Position numbers and translations under genes: made by a program. This document shows, piece by piece, positions 1-8,819 of a stretch of DNA of 64,000 nt. Source of the DNA: Pseudomonas syringae (GTDB taxonomy: Bacteria; Pseudomonadota; Gammaproteobacteria; Pseudomonadales; Pseudomonadaceae); contig NZ_LGSI01000049.1 in assembly GCF_001698815.1 (NCBI RefSeq), forward strand, positions 62,001 through 126,000. Direction: 5' to 3'. Positions within the stretch are counted from its first letter, which is position 1; every line of letters starts with the position of its first letter. A model generated the notes under the pieces. The model saw only the letters and a list, made by a program, of their open reading frames with translations. It did no database searches and was not told the origin of the DNA.

Positions 1-199
1 GGACGAAAACGACGCCATTGTCTGTGCCGCGCTCCACCGTTGGAACGAGTGCTGATGACTGTTCCAAGCAAGCGATATGCCAGCGCGAGCGCCCGCCGCG
101 ACGCCGTCCTGTTAAAAGCTGATCGCATGCCTCGCGCCCGCCCGCCCAGGCGTCTATAATCGCCGCCCTGAATTCAGCTTCGACGAGTCGCGCCCGCCC

Positions 200-1231
200 A
201 TGTATAACCTGGCCCGCCAGTTACTGTTCAAACTTTCCCCGGAAACCTCCCATGACCTGTCGCTGGACCTGATTGGTGCCGGCGGACGCCTGGGGCTCAA
301 CCGCCTGCTGAGCAAGGCGCCTGCGCGCCTGCCGGTGACTGTCATGGGGCTGGAGTTTCCCAATCCGGTCGGGCTGGCGGCAGGGCTGGACAAGAACGGC
401 GCGGCCATCGACGGTTTCGCCCAGCTGGGTTTCGGCTTTGTTGAAATCGGCACCGTCACGCCGCGTCCACAGCCGGGCAATCCGAAACCACGGATCTTTC
501 GCCTGCCGCACGCCGAGGCGATCATCAATCGCATGGGCTTCAATAATCTGGGCGTCGATCATCTGATCAGCCGGGTTCAGGCTGCGAAATACACCGGTAT
601 CCTGGGCATCAATATCGGCAAGAATTTCGATACGCCGGTCGAGCGCGCCGTGGATGACTATCTGATTTGCCTGGACAAGGTTTACGCCCACGCCAGCTAT
701 GTCACGGTCAATGTCAGCTCGCCCAACACGCCGGGGCTGCGCAGCCTGCAGTTCGGCGATTCGCTCAAGCAACTGCTGGAAGCCTTGAGCATCCGTCAGC
801 AGGCGCTGACCCAGTTGCATGGCAAGCGCGTGCCGTTGGCGATCAAGATCGCTCCGGACATGACTGATGAAGAAACCGTGCTGGTTGCCGCCGCGCTGAT
901 CGAATCCGGCATGGACGCCGTCATCGCCACCAACACCACACTCAGCCGCCAGGGCGTTGAAGGCTTGCCCCACGGTGACGAAGCGGGCGGGTTGTCAGGT
1001 GCGCCGGTTCGCGAGAAGAGCACGCATACGGTGAAGATCCTGGCTGGCGAACTGGCCGGGCGTCTGCCGATCATCGCTACGGGCGGCATCACACAAGGCA
1101 GGCACGCGGCTGAGAAAATCGCCGCCGGTGCCAGTCTGGTGCAGATCTACTCCGGCTTTATCTATAAAGGCCCGGCACTGATTCGCCAATCGGTGGACGC
1201 CATCGCGGCAATGCCCAAACGTCAGGCATAA
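200..1231 (+). CDS. pyrD: Dihydroorotate dehydrogenase (quinone), class 2
   Basis: Membrane-associated flavoenzyme oxidising dihydroorotate to orotate with quinone, the fourth step of de novo UMP synthesis. The 343 residues match the usual class 2 length. The N-terminus ([22 protein letters not shown]) is the amphipathic quinone/membrane helix of class 2 enzymes. FMN/substrate motifs are visible: NRMGFNNLG near 111, [11 protein letters not shown] near 175 (the catalytic Ser is in this stretch in the family), KIAPD near 217 and ATGGI near 297. It is a stand-alone gene followed by a hairpin. The call is secure. Confidence 0.98.
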   Translation: MYNLARQLLFKLSPETSHDLSLDLIGAGGRLGLNRLLSKAPARLPVTVMGLEFPNPVGLAAGLDKNGAAIDGFAQLGFGFVEIGTVTPRPQPGNPKPRIFRLPHAEAIINRMGFNNLGVDHLISRVQAAKYTGILGINIGKNFDTPVERAVDDYLICLDKVYAHASYVTVNVSSPNTPGLRSLQFGDSLKQLLEALSIRQQALTQLHGKRVPLAIKIAPDMTDEETVLVAAALIESGMDAVIATNTTLSRQGVEGLPHGDEAGGLSGAPVREKSTHTVKILAGELAGRLPIIATGGITQGRHAAEKIAAGASLVQIYSGFIYKGPALIRQSVDAIAAMPKRQA

Positions 1232-1235
1232 AAAA

Positions 1236-1254
1236 GGGGCTCCTGAGGAGCCCC
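1236..1254. terminator. Bidirectional hairpin terminator between pyrD and rmf
   Basis: GGGGCTCC and GGAGCCCC form a perfect 8 bp stem with a 3-base loop. A run of A on its left (1231-1235) becomes a U tract for transcripts on the minus strand, so it suits rmf best. It lies just after the pyrD stop and can serve both convergent genes. Confidence 0.85.
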
Positions 1255-1340
1255 TGGGCTTTCGCCCCGCGCCCGGATAGGACGCGCCTGGTTAGGTCAT
1301 TTTTTTCAGAGATTTGCTGGACTGGTCGGAAGTTACCTGA

Positions 1341-1556
1341 TTACCCGACCGCGTGAAGTTCGTTGAGTCTGTGGATTCCCGCAGTGCCGGTCATACCGTC
1401 CCAGTTGTCGCCGCGTCCTTCTCGCCAACCATTGATCCACGCTTGGCGTACTGACGGTAGAGTAAAAGGGCAAAGCTCACGGGATTTTCCATGAACACCA
1501 AATTGATATCCGCGTAAAAATGCTCTTTCCAACGGATCACGCTTAAGTCTTCTCAT
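1341..1556 (-). CDS. rmf: Ribosome modulation factor
   Basis: Small basic protein (71 aa) that dimerises 70S ribosomes into inactive 100S particles in stationary phase. The sequence starts MRRLKRDPLERAFLRGYQ and contains the family hallmarks GYQFGVHGKSRELCPF and RQAWINGWREGR. Length is slightly above the 55-70 aa typical of the family, with a C-terminal extension seen in pseudomonads. A GAGGG lies about 11 bases before the ATG. It is convergent with pyrD, sharing the hairpin at 1236-1254. Confidence 0.97.
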   Translation of the reverse strand: MRRLKRDPLERAFLRGYQFGVHGKSRELCPFTLPSVRQAWINGWREGRGDNWDGMTGTAGIHRLNELHAVG

Positions 1557-2153
1557 AGGGTGTTGCCCTCGTTTGTTGACTGTAATGTCCCTGGGACCTC
1601 GTGCTGAGGTCGGGCAGAAAATTTTCTGCCGTTGGTACCCGCTGCCGGCGTCGCGGGCTTGGTGTCGTTACCGTTGCAGTAACAACCTGAGATGAGTTCT
1701 AACCAATGGATTGGACGCTGTGAATGATCGTTTTGTCATAAGCACGTAACATTTGTGACCTCAGGGACATAAGCGCTAAGGTGTTTCAAACTTGATATTT
1801 TCTACAAGCCCGCAATGTCGAGGGTTTCGGCGCAAGCTGAGACAGGTTCTCAAGTGCGGGTGATGGCTGAATGCATTCAGAGGCTTTTCGACGAAGGGTC
1901 ACGATGTGACTTTTTATTACGGCAGTTGTCATGCTGAATGGGTGTCTTTCAGACCAATGTCTTTTGGCCATTGCGGGCTGAAGGGCAGACAGATTGGATT
2001 CAAGGTAAAAACTGCCGCATTGACGTCATAACCTCATGCGGTGGACCGGCACAATGTGTGTGCCACGCAGGCGTTCTCCAAGAAAGACGCTTGTTTTAAA
2101 TCTGGTTGGGCAATGCGTTGCCCGCCGCTTATGGCTACGGCCCTGGAATATTC
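1557..2153. other. Intergenic region, rmf leader/promoter and rlmKL upstream region
   Basis: About 600 bases with no convincing gene. It holds a perfect 18 bp palindrome at 1613-1630 on the rmf side. The rest presumably contains the divergent promoters of rmf and rlmKL, but I could not place -10/-35 boxes with confidence. Confidence 0.6.
1613..1630. repeat. Perfect 18 bp palindrome upstream of rmf
   Basis: GGCAGAAAATTTTCTGCC reads the same on both strands. It lies 57-74 bases upstream of the rmf start, so it could be an operator or part of the untranslated leader. No regulator is assigned. Confidence 0.6.
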
Positions 2154-4424
2154 ATGTCCGAACGTTACGAACTTTTCCTCACTTGTCCAAAAGGCCTCGA
2201 AGGCCTGCTGTCTGAGGAAGCCACCGCGCTAGGCCTTGAGGAGACCCGGGAACACACCTCGGCCATCCGTGGTATCGCTACCATGGAAACCGCCTATCGG
2301 TTATGCCTGTGGTCGCGCTTGGCCAACCGTGTGCTGCTGGTGCTCAAGCGCTTCCCGATGAAAGACGCTGAAGACCTGTATCACGGCGTCCTGGATATCG
2401 ACTGGCAGGATCATCTTGAAGCCGATGGTTCGCTGGCGGTGGAGTTCAGCGGTAACGGTTCGGGTATTGATAACACCCACTTTGGCGCCTTGAAGGTCAA
2501 GGATGCCATTGTCGACAAATTGCGTACGCCGGATGGTCTGCGGCCTTCTGTCGACAAGCTCAATCCCGATCTGCGGGTGCATTTGCGCCTGGATCGCGGC
2601 GAAGCAATTCTGTCCCTGGACTTGTCCGGTCACAGCCTGCACCAGCGTGGCTATCGCTTGCAGCAAGGCGCCGCGCCGCTCAAGGAAAACCTCGCAGCAG
2701 CGATCCTGATCCGTGCCGGCTGGCCGCGCATTGCCGCTGAAGGTGGCGCGCTGGCTGACCCGATGTGCGGCGTGGGCACCTTCCTGGTGGAAGCGGCCAT
2801 GATGGCTGCCGACATCGCGCCCAACCTCAAGCGCGAGCGTTGGGGTTTTTCGGCATGGCTGGGACACGTCCCGGCGCTGTGGACCAAGTTGCATGACGAT
2901 GCGCTGGCTCGCGCTCAGGCCGGTCTGGCCAAACCGCCGCTGTGGATTCGCGGCTATGAAGCTGACCCACGCCTGATCCAGCCGGGGCGTAATAACATCG
3001 AGCGCGCGGGTTTGAGTGACTGGATCAAGGTCTATCAGGGCGAAGTCGCCACCTTCGAGCCGCGCCCGGACCAGAACCAGAAAGGCCTGGTGATCTGCAA
3101 CCCTCCGTACGGCGAGCGTCTGGGTGATGAGGCAAGCCTGCTTTATCTTTACCAGAACCTCGGCGAACGTCTGCGTCAGGCCTGTCTGAACTGGGAGGCG
3201 GCGGTGTTTACCGGCGCTCCGGATCTGGGCAAGCGCATGGGGATCCGCAGCCACAAGCAATATGCATTCTGGAACGGCGCTTTGCCGTGCAAGCTGCTGT
3301 TGATCAAAGTGCTTCCCGACCAGTTCGTCACCGGCGAGCGGCGCACTGCCGAGCAGCGCCAGATCGAGCGTGAGCAGGTCGAGCCCGAGGATACCGGCGC
3401 GCTGGAAGCTCCAGGCAAATACGAGAAGTACAACAAGAATGGCAACCCGATCAAACCGGCTCCAGTGGTTGTCGAGCAGCCGCGCTTGAGCGAAGGCGGG
3501 CAGATGTTCGCCAACCGCTTGCAGAAGAACCTCAAGCAGCTGGGCAAGTGGGTCCGTCGCGAAGGGATCGATTGCTATCGCGTCTACGATGCCGACATGC
3601 CGGAATATTCCCTGGCCATCGACCTGTATCACGATTGGGTTCACGTTCAGGAATACGCCGCGCCCAAGTCCATCGATCCGGAGAAAGCCTCGGCGCGCCT
3701 GTTCGATGCGCTGGCGGCCATTCCCCAAGCGTTGAACATCGACAAGAGCCGTGTGGTGATCAAGCGTCGCGAGCGCCAGAGCGGCACCAAACAGTACGAG
3801 CGGCAAAGTGCCCAGGGCCAGTTCCGGGAAGTCAGCGAAGGCGGTGTCAAGCTGCTGGTGAACCTGACTGACTACCTGGACACCGGCCTGTTCCTCGACC
3901 ACCGTCCGATGCGTATGCGCATCCAGCGTGAAGCGGCGGGCAAGCGTTTCCTCAATCTGTATGCCTATACCGCAACGGCCAGCGTGCATGCGGCCAAGGG
4001 CGGCGCGCGCAGTACCACCAGCGTCGATTTGTCCAAGACATATCTGGATTGGGCGCGGCGCAACCTGTCGCTGAACGGCTTCTCTGACAAGAACCGTCTG
4101 GAGCAGGGTGATGTGATGGCGTGGCTGGAAGCATGTCGTGAGGAATACGACCTGATCTTCATTGATCCGCCAACGTTCTCCAACTCCAAGCGCATGGAAG
4201 GGATCTTCGACGTGCAGCGTGATCAGGTGCAATTGCTCGATCTGGCCATGGCGCGTCTTGCGCCCGGTGGCGTGCTGTATTTCTCCAACAACTTCCGCAA
4301 GTTCGTGCTCGATGAGAATCTCGGCGAGCGTTATGCCGTGGAGGAAATCACTGCCCAGACCGTGGACCCGGACTTCGCTCGTAACGGCAAGATCCACCGC
4401 GCCTGGAAAATCATGGCTCGCTAA
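2154..4424 (+). CDS. rlmL: Bifunctional 23S rRNA (guanine) methyltransferase RlmKL
   Basis: Fused enzyme making m2G2445 (RlmL half) and m7G2069 (RlmK half) in 23S rRNA. The 756-residue protein starts MSERYELFLTCPKGLEGLL. A longer frame from TTG at 2106 exists, but ATG 2154 gives the conserved family N-terminus. A THUMP domain spans roughly 45-155, the first methyltransferase carries NPPYGERL near 316, and the second Rossmann methyltransferase carries FIDPPTFSNSKRM near 668. Length agrees with other fused gammaproteobacterial proteins (about 700-760). Stand-alone gene. Confidence 0.97.
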   Translation: MSERYELFLTCPKGLEGLLSEEATALGLEETREHTSAIRGIATMETAYRLCLWSRLANRVLLVLKRFPMKDAEDLYHGVLDIDWQDHLEADGSLAVEFSGNGSGIDNTHFGALKVKDAIVDKLRTPDGLRPSVDKLNPDLRVHLRLDRGEAILSLDLSGHSLHQRGYRLQQGAAPLKENLAAAILIRAGWPRIAAEGGALADPMCGVGTFLVEAAMMAADIAPNLKRERWGFSAWLGHVPALWTKLHDDALARAQAGLAKPPLWIRGYEADPRLIQPGRNNIERAGLSDWIKVYQGEVATFEPRPDQNQKGLVICNPPYGERLGDEASLLYLYQNLGERLRQACLNWEAAVFTGAPDLGKRMGIRSHKQYAFWNGALPCKLLLIKVLPDQFVTGERRTAEQRQIEREQVEPEDTGALEAPGKYEKYNKNGNPIKPAPVVVEQPRLSEGGQMFANRLQKNLKQLGKWVRREGIDCYRVYDADMPEYSLAIDLYHDWVHVQEYAAPKSIDPEKASARLFDALAAIPQALNIDKSRVVIKRRERQSGTKQYERQSAQGQFREVSEGGVKLLVNLTDYLDTGLFLDHRPMRMRIQREAAGKRFLNLYAYTATASVHAAKGGARSTTSVDLSKTYLDWARRNLSLNGFSDKNRLEQGDVMAWLEACREEYDLIFIDPPTFSNSKRMEGIFDVQRDQVQLLDLAMARLAPGGVLYFSNNFRKFVLDENLGERYAVEEITAQTVDPDFARNGKIHRAWKIMAR

Positions 4425-4559
4425 GCGCGAGTGATGTGCATTGCGTACGAATCCATCGTGCGCAATGCGATTTCAGGCTAGGCAAATTAGTGGCGAATAG
4501 CTATAACAGAGCGACGATCAGCATGATCTCTCACTGTGCTGGCGCCGCGAGTTCTGCGT

Positions 4560-6563
4560 ATGCCGTCCATTCCTGTCCGCCGGAAGATTTTTGGCTTTAT
4601 CAGCGAGCACGCTTCCCCTTGGGTTGTTGCAATAACGGCCCTGGTTTTGGGGGCAGTGTTGACGATCATCCTCGCTCTTGCCAATTTCGAACTCTACAAA
4701 CGCCAGCTGATCCAGCGCTTCGGTCTGCTGGCCAACGAGCATTTCAGTCGTATTCAGGAGCGCCTTGACGGCCAGGTTTATCGCCTGGACAGTCTGCGGC
4801 GCTTTTTTGTCTTTTCCGATCAGATCAGCCGCGCGGAATTCAATGGTTTTGCCGCGCCGTTGCTGATTGGCACCCAAGCCTACTCGTGGGCGCCGAGGAT
4901 CGTCGAGTCCGAGCGCGAGCCCTTCGAGCGTCAGGCGGTGACCGAAGGTCTGAACGGCTTCAGCGTGCGGGAGCTGGACGCTGCGGGCGCGCTGCAGAAA
5001 GCTGCGGTAAGGGCGGAATATTTCCCGGTACTCTTCACTCAGTCACGCAGCACATTGCCATTGCCGCTGGGCTTCGACATTGCCTCCGAACAGGTGCGCC
5101 ACGAAGCGCTGGAGCGGGGGCGCCAGCTGGGCACCATGGTCGCGACTCCGCGCCTACGGCTGGTGGGTCTGGAGCCCATCAACGCCACTGGAATCCTGTT
5201 GCTGTCCCCGGTGCTGGTCGGAGACGCCAGATTTTCAACACAGGCGGACGACGTAACCGGCTTTGTCACGGCGGTGATCAGCGTGAGCGCGTTGATGACT
5301 GAAGGCTTGCCGTCCCGCGAAAACCTCGCCGTGACCCTGCGCGATCTGGCTGCGCCTGAACAGTCGAATTTGTTGTATGAGTCGCCCGTTGTGGCGGCCG
5401 AGAGTGATTTGCGGGTCAGCACGCTGCTGAAGATGGCCGATCGCGATTATCTGCTGGAGATCCGCCCAACCCCGGCATTCCTCAACAGCAATCAATCGCA
5501 GAGGGTCAACGTGATCCTTCTGGGTGGCCTGCTCAGCGTGATGCTCAGCGCGTTGCTCTACAGTCTCGTCGGCCAGCGTCAGCGCGCCTTGCGTCTGGTG
5601 GATCAACGCACTTCGGAGCTGCGCCAGCGCGAGCAGCAATTGCGCGGCACCCACGGCCAGCTGCGCAATGTGCTCAATGCCGCCACCGAGGTGGCAATCA
5701 TTGCCACCGACCTGAATGGTGTGATCAGTACGTTCAATGTTGGCGCACAGAAAATGCTCGGTTACACCCATGACGAGGTCGTGGGGCGCTTCACGCTGAG
5801 GGATTTGCAAGTGACGGCGGAGCTCGAAGAGCACGCCGAGCGCCTGAGTGTCGGGTATGGCACGCGGGTTTCAGCGGGCGAAGCCCTCTTTGTCGAAGCC
5901 AGCCAGGAAAGTATCCACCAGTCTCGGGAGTGGACTTTTGTGCGGCGTGACAGCAGCACATTGTCAGTCAATATGTTGGTGACGGCCGTGCGGGACGAGC
6001 AAGGCCAGTGGGTCGGCTACCTGGCTGTCTGTATTGACATCACCGAGCGCAAACGGGTCGAGGAAGAATTGCGCAGGCTAGCGGTAACTGATTCGCTGAC
6101 CGGAGCGTTTAACCGTCGCTATTTCCAGGAACGCTTCGCGGTTGAACTAGGCCGGGTCCAGGGGAATGGGGGAGAGCTGTCGGTGATCATGCTGGATGTC
6201 GATCATTTCAAAAGGATCAATGACCAGCTTGGGCATGCCATGGGCGATTGGGCGTTGCAGGCCATCTCCCAGCGCATCAGCCTGCGGCTGCGTAGCAATG
6301 ATGTGTTCTGTCGGTTGGGCGGGGAAGAGTTCATGGTGCTCTGTCCTGGCACCGATGCCGTTCAGGCGTATCAACTGGCCTTGGATTTGTGGCGTGAGCT
6401 GCGCAGTCAGCCAGTCGATGGTATTGGTGTCATTACCGCGAGTTTCGGCGTTGCTGGCTGGCGCGAAGGGGAAGGCGACGATGCATTGTTGCTGCGCGTG
6501 GATTCGCGGGTCTACGCAGCCAAGCAGGCGGGGCGCGACCGGGTCGAGCCGGAGCAGCTTTAA
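4560..6563 (+). CDS. Membrane diguanylate cyclase, CHASE-PAS-GGDEF
   Basis: Predicted to make cyclic-di-GMP from GTP in response to a periplasmic signal. ATG 4560 is chosen; GTG 4536 would add 8 residues. Layout: a membrane segment near 22-45, a CHASE-type periplasmic sensor to about 300, a second membrane segment near 312-335, a PAS domain from about 370 and a C-terminal GGDEF domain. The active site reads GGEEF and is complete. An RSND motif five residues before it matches the RxxD inhibitory I-site, so product feedback is likely. There is no EAL domain. The gene is convergent with dacB. Confidence 0.93.
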   Translation: MPSIPVRRKIFGFISEHASPWVVAITALVLGAVLTIILALANFELYKRQLIQRFGLLANEHFSRIQERLDGQVYRLDSLRRFFVFSDQISRAEFNGFAAPLLIGTQAYSWAPRIVESEREPFERQAVTEGLNGFSVRELDAAGALQKAAVRAEYFPVLFTQSRSTLPLPLGFDIASEQVRHEALERGRQLGTMVATPRLRLVGLEPINATGILLLSPVLVGDARFSTQADDVTGFVTAVISVSALMTEGLPSRENLAVTLRDLAAPEQSNLLYESPVVAAESDLRVSTLLKMADRDYLLEIRPTPAFLNSNQSQRVNVILLGGLLSVMLSALLYSLVGQRQRALRLVDQRTSELRQREQQLRGTHGQLRNVLNAATEVAIIATDLNGVISTFNVGAQKMLGYTHDEVVGRFTLRDLQVTAELEEHAERLSVGYGTRVSAGEALFVEASQESIHQSREWTFVRRDSSTLSVNMLVTAVRDEQGQWVGYLAVCIDITERKRVEEELRRLAVTDSLTGAFNRRYFQERFAVELGRVQGNGGELSVIMLDVDHFKRINDQLGHAMGDWALQAISQRISLRLRSNDVFCRLGGEEFMVLCPGTDAVQAYQLALDLWRELRSQPVDGIGVITASFGVAGWREGEGDDALLLRVDSRVYAAKQAGRDRVEPEQL

Positions 6564-6572
6564 GTCTTCAGC

Positions 6573-6603
6573 AAAGGGGCCGGTCTTGCGACAGCCCCCT
6601 TTT
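6573..6603. terminator. Shared terminator between diguanylate cyclase gene and dacB
   Basis: AAAGGGGC and GCCCCCTTT form an imperfect stem in the 42-base gap between two convergent genes, with an A run on one side and a T run on the other. It fits a bidirectional intrinsic terminator. Confidence 0.7.
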
Positions 6604-6605
6604 GA

Positions 6606-8075
6606 TTACTGCTGCTGAATCGAAACGGTGTTGTTGACCAGCTTCGGCTGGCGATACAACTCGACCAGCACCTCATCGAGCACCGACGATGCACCCCATG
6701 GGCGCGGGTCATTAAGGATGGCCACCACCGCCCAGGTATTGCCATTGCTGTCGCGGCTGAAGCCGGCAATGGCGCGAACCGTGTTCAGCGTACCGGTCTT
6801 GATATGCGCCTCGCCCAGCAGCGGCGTACGCTTGAGACGCTTGCGCATGGTGCCATCCATGCCAGCCAGCGGCATCGAACTCATGAACTCGGCGGCATAA
6901 GGGCTGCGCCATGCGGCCTGCAGAATGATCGCCATTTCACGAGCGCTGACGCGTTCTGCACGGGACAGGCCGGAACCGTTTTCCATGACCAAGTGTGGAG
7001 CGGTGATGCCTTTTTTCGCCAGCCACTGGCGGATCACCCGCTGCGCGGCCTTGGCGTCATCGCCATCGGCTTCGTTGCGATATTCCGAACCCAGGCTCAG
7101 GAACAACTGCTGCGCCATGGTGTTGTTACTGAATTTATTGATGTCGCGAATGATTTCCGTGAGGTCTGGCGAGAACGCCTTGGCCAACAGTTTCGCGCTG
7201 CCCGGCACAACGTCGACGCGGTCCTTGCCAAGGATGCTGCCGCCCAGCTCCTGCCAGATCGCGCGAACAGCGCCTGCTGCGTAGGTCGGGTGGTCGAGCA
7301 ATGACAGATAGGTCTGGGAATTGCAGCCATCGCCCAATTGACCGCTGACTGTGACGACGACCGTGCCGTCCGCCTGCGGGATCGGGCTGTAACGCACGTC
7401 GCCGGCGCATTGCTTGGAGGACACTGCCTTGACCTGATTTTCCACGCGGATGCTGGCAATCGGCGGCTCCACGGAAACCAGAATCTTGCCGCCATCGTTG
7501 CGGGTGATGAAACGCAGGGCCTTGAGGTTGATCATCAACGAGTCGGGTTTGACCAGGAACGGCTTGTTCTTGTCGTTGCCATCATCGTCGAACACCGGCA
7601 GCTGCGGCTGCACAAAATGGCTGCGGTCCAGAACCAGATCACCGGTAACCTGCTGGACACCATTGGCGCGCAGATCGCGCATCAGCAGCCAGAGCTTTTC
7701 CATGTTTAGCTTGGGGTCGCCGCCGCCCTTAAGGTAAAGGTTGCCGTGCAGCACGCCGTTGTTCAGGGTGCCGTCGGTAAAGAACTCGGTCCTCCATTGA
7801 TGGGTCGGGCCGAGCATTTCCAGCGCTGCATAGGTGGTAATCAGCTTCATGGTCGACGCCGGGTTGACCGATACGTCGGCATTGAAAACCGTCGGATTGC
7901 CAGGGCCGTTAAGCGGCAACATCACCAGCGACAGTGCATCATCGCCAAGCTTGCTGGCTTTCAGGGCTTGCTGAACCTTGGGAGGCAGCGTGGTATTGAT
8001 CACCGCGGCCTGAGCAGGCAGCCCCAGTGGCAGCAGAAGGGCGAAAAAAAACAGAGGACGCAAAGATTTGATCAT
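6606..8075 (-). CDS. dacB: D-alanyl-D-alanine carboxypeptidase/endopeptidase (PBP4)
   Basis: Periplasmic low-molecular-mass penicillin-binding protein of family S13 that trims and cleaves peptidoglycan cross-links. It has 489 aa with a signal peptide ending near AQA (residue 23). The three active-site motifs are present: STMK at 74-77, SNN in the INKFSNNTMAQQ stretch, and KTG in HIKTGTLNT. The long insert between the first two motifs is typical of PBP4. It is transcribed away from yggL. Confidence 0.97.
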   Translation of the reverse strand: MIKSLRPLFFFALLLPLGLPAQAAVINTTLPPKVQQALKASKLGDDALSLVMLPLNGPGNPTVFNADVSVNPASTMKLITTYAALEMLGPTHQWRTEFFTDGTLNNGVLHGNLYLKGGGDPKLNMEKLWLLMRDLRANGVQQVTGDLVLDRSHFVQPQLPVFDDDGNDKNKPFLVKPDSLMINLKALRFITRNDGGKILVSVEPPIASIRVENQVKAVSSKQCAGDVRYSPIPQADGTVVVTVSGQLGDGCNSQTYLSLLDHPTYAAGAVRAIWQELGGSILGKDRVDVVPGSAKLLAKAFSPDLTEIIRDINKFSNNTMAQQLFLSLGSEYRNEADGDDAKAAQRVIRQWLAKKGITAPHLVMENGSGLSRAERVSAREMAIILQAAWRSPYAAEFMSSMPLAGMDGTMRKRLKRTPLLGEAHIKTGTLNTVRAIAGFSRDSNGNTWAVVAILNDPRPWGASSVLDEVLVELYRQPKLVNNTVSIQQQ

Positions 8076-8395
8076 TCAATAAAACCCTACTGCAAAGAGG
8101 GGGAGAAATAAGAGGGCATGGATGGATTCCCTCGACAAAATAAGTAGCTGACGCCGACGGTTGCTGAAAAAAGTCGCCTGGACAGTCTATGGAGGTCGAA
8201 TAGACGGCATTATGCCCCAACCAGCGGTGACTTGTGCTCCGGCGCGAGCGTCTCGACCGCTATTTTTTATCAAGTGCCGAGCTGGGCCGCAGAAGCCTGT
8301 TTATCGGCAATACCCGAGCTGGGGCGTGTTAGGCAGGCAATTGGCCGTCCAAACTGCTAAAGTGCCGCCCGATATTACTTATGAGGATTTGTTCA
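8076..8395. other. Divergent intergenic region dacB/yggL
   Basis: A 320-base gap between divergent starts, presumably holding both promoters. No gene or clear repeat was seen. A GAGG ribosome-binding site lies at 8383-8386 before yggL. Confidence 0.5.
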
Positions 8396-8740
8396 ATGGC
8401 CACTAACCGTTCCCAGCGTCTGCGCAAAAAGCTGTGCGTGGATGAATTCCAGGAGTTGGGTTTTGAGCTGAACCTGGACTTCAAGGAAGATCTGGATGAC
8501 AAGGCGATCGACGCGTTCCTCGAGGAGTTCCTCAAGGACGCCATGGAAGCCAATGGTCTGGGTTATGTTGGCGGCGATGACTTCGGTCTGGTTTGCCTCA
8601 TCAAGCGTGGCTCGGTCAACGAAGAGCAGCGCGCTGCTGTTGAAGCCTGGCTCAAAGGCCGCAGCGAACTGACCGAAGTAACCGTCAGCCCGCTGATCGA
8701 CGTCTGGTACCCGGAAAAACCAATCAATCCGGTAGCCTGA
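8396..8740 (+). CDS. yggL: YggL-family 50S ribosome-binding protein (DUF469)
   Basis: Small acidic protein (114 aa) of the family reported to associate with the 50S ribosomal subunit. The start MATNRSQRLRKKLCVDEFQELGF is the conserved family opening; ATG 8396 has GAGG ten bases upstream, whereas ATG 8381 does not. The C-terminal WLKGR and the VSPLIDVWYP stretch also fit. Single gene with its own terminator. Confidence 0.93.
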   Translation: MATNRSQRLRKKLCVDEFQELGFELNLDFKEDLDDKAIDAFLEEFLKDAMEANGLGYVGGDDFGLVCLIKRGSVNEEQRAAVEAWLKGRSELTEVTVSPLIDVWYPEKPINPVA

Positions 8741-8747
8741 TGTTCCG

Positions 8748-8774
8748 AGGAGGCAGGCCGCGCGCCTGCCTCCT
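8748..8774 (+). terminator. Intrinsic terminator after yggL
   Basis: AGGAGGCAGGC pairs perfectly over 11 bp with GCCTGCCTCCT around a 5-base loop, 8 bases after the yggL stop, followed by TGTTCT. Confidence 0.85.
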
Positions 8775-8819
8775 TGTTCTACTGCGTTTCCCTTCCGGTT
8801 TGTAGATGTAGATCCCCGT

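Noticed and set aside
2301..4397. 698-codon open frame opposite rlmKL
   Set aside because: Antisense shadow caused by GC-rich codon bias; no family resemblance.
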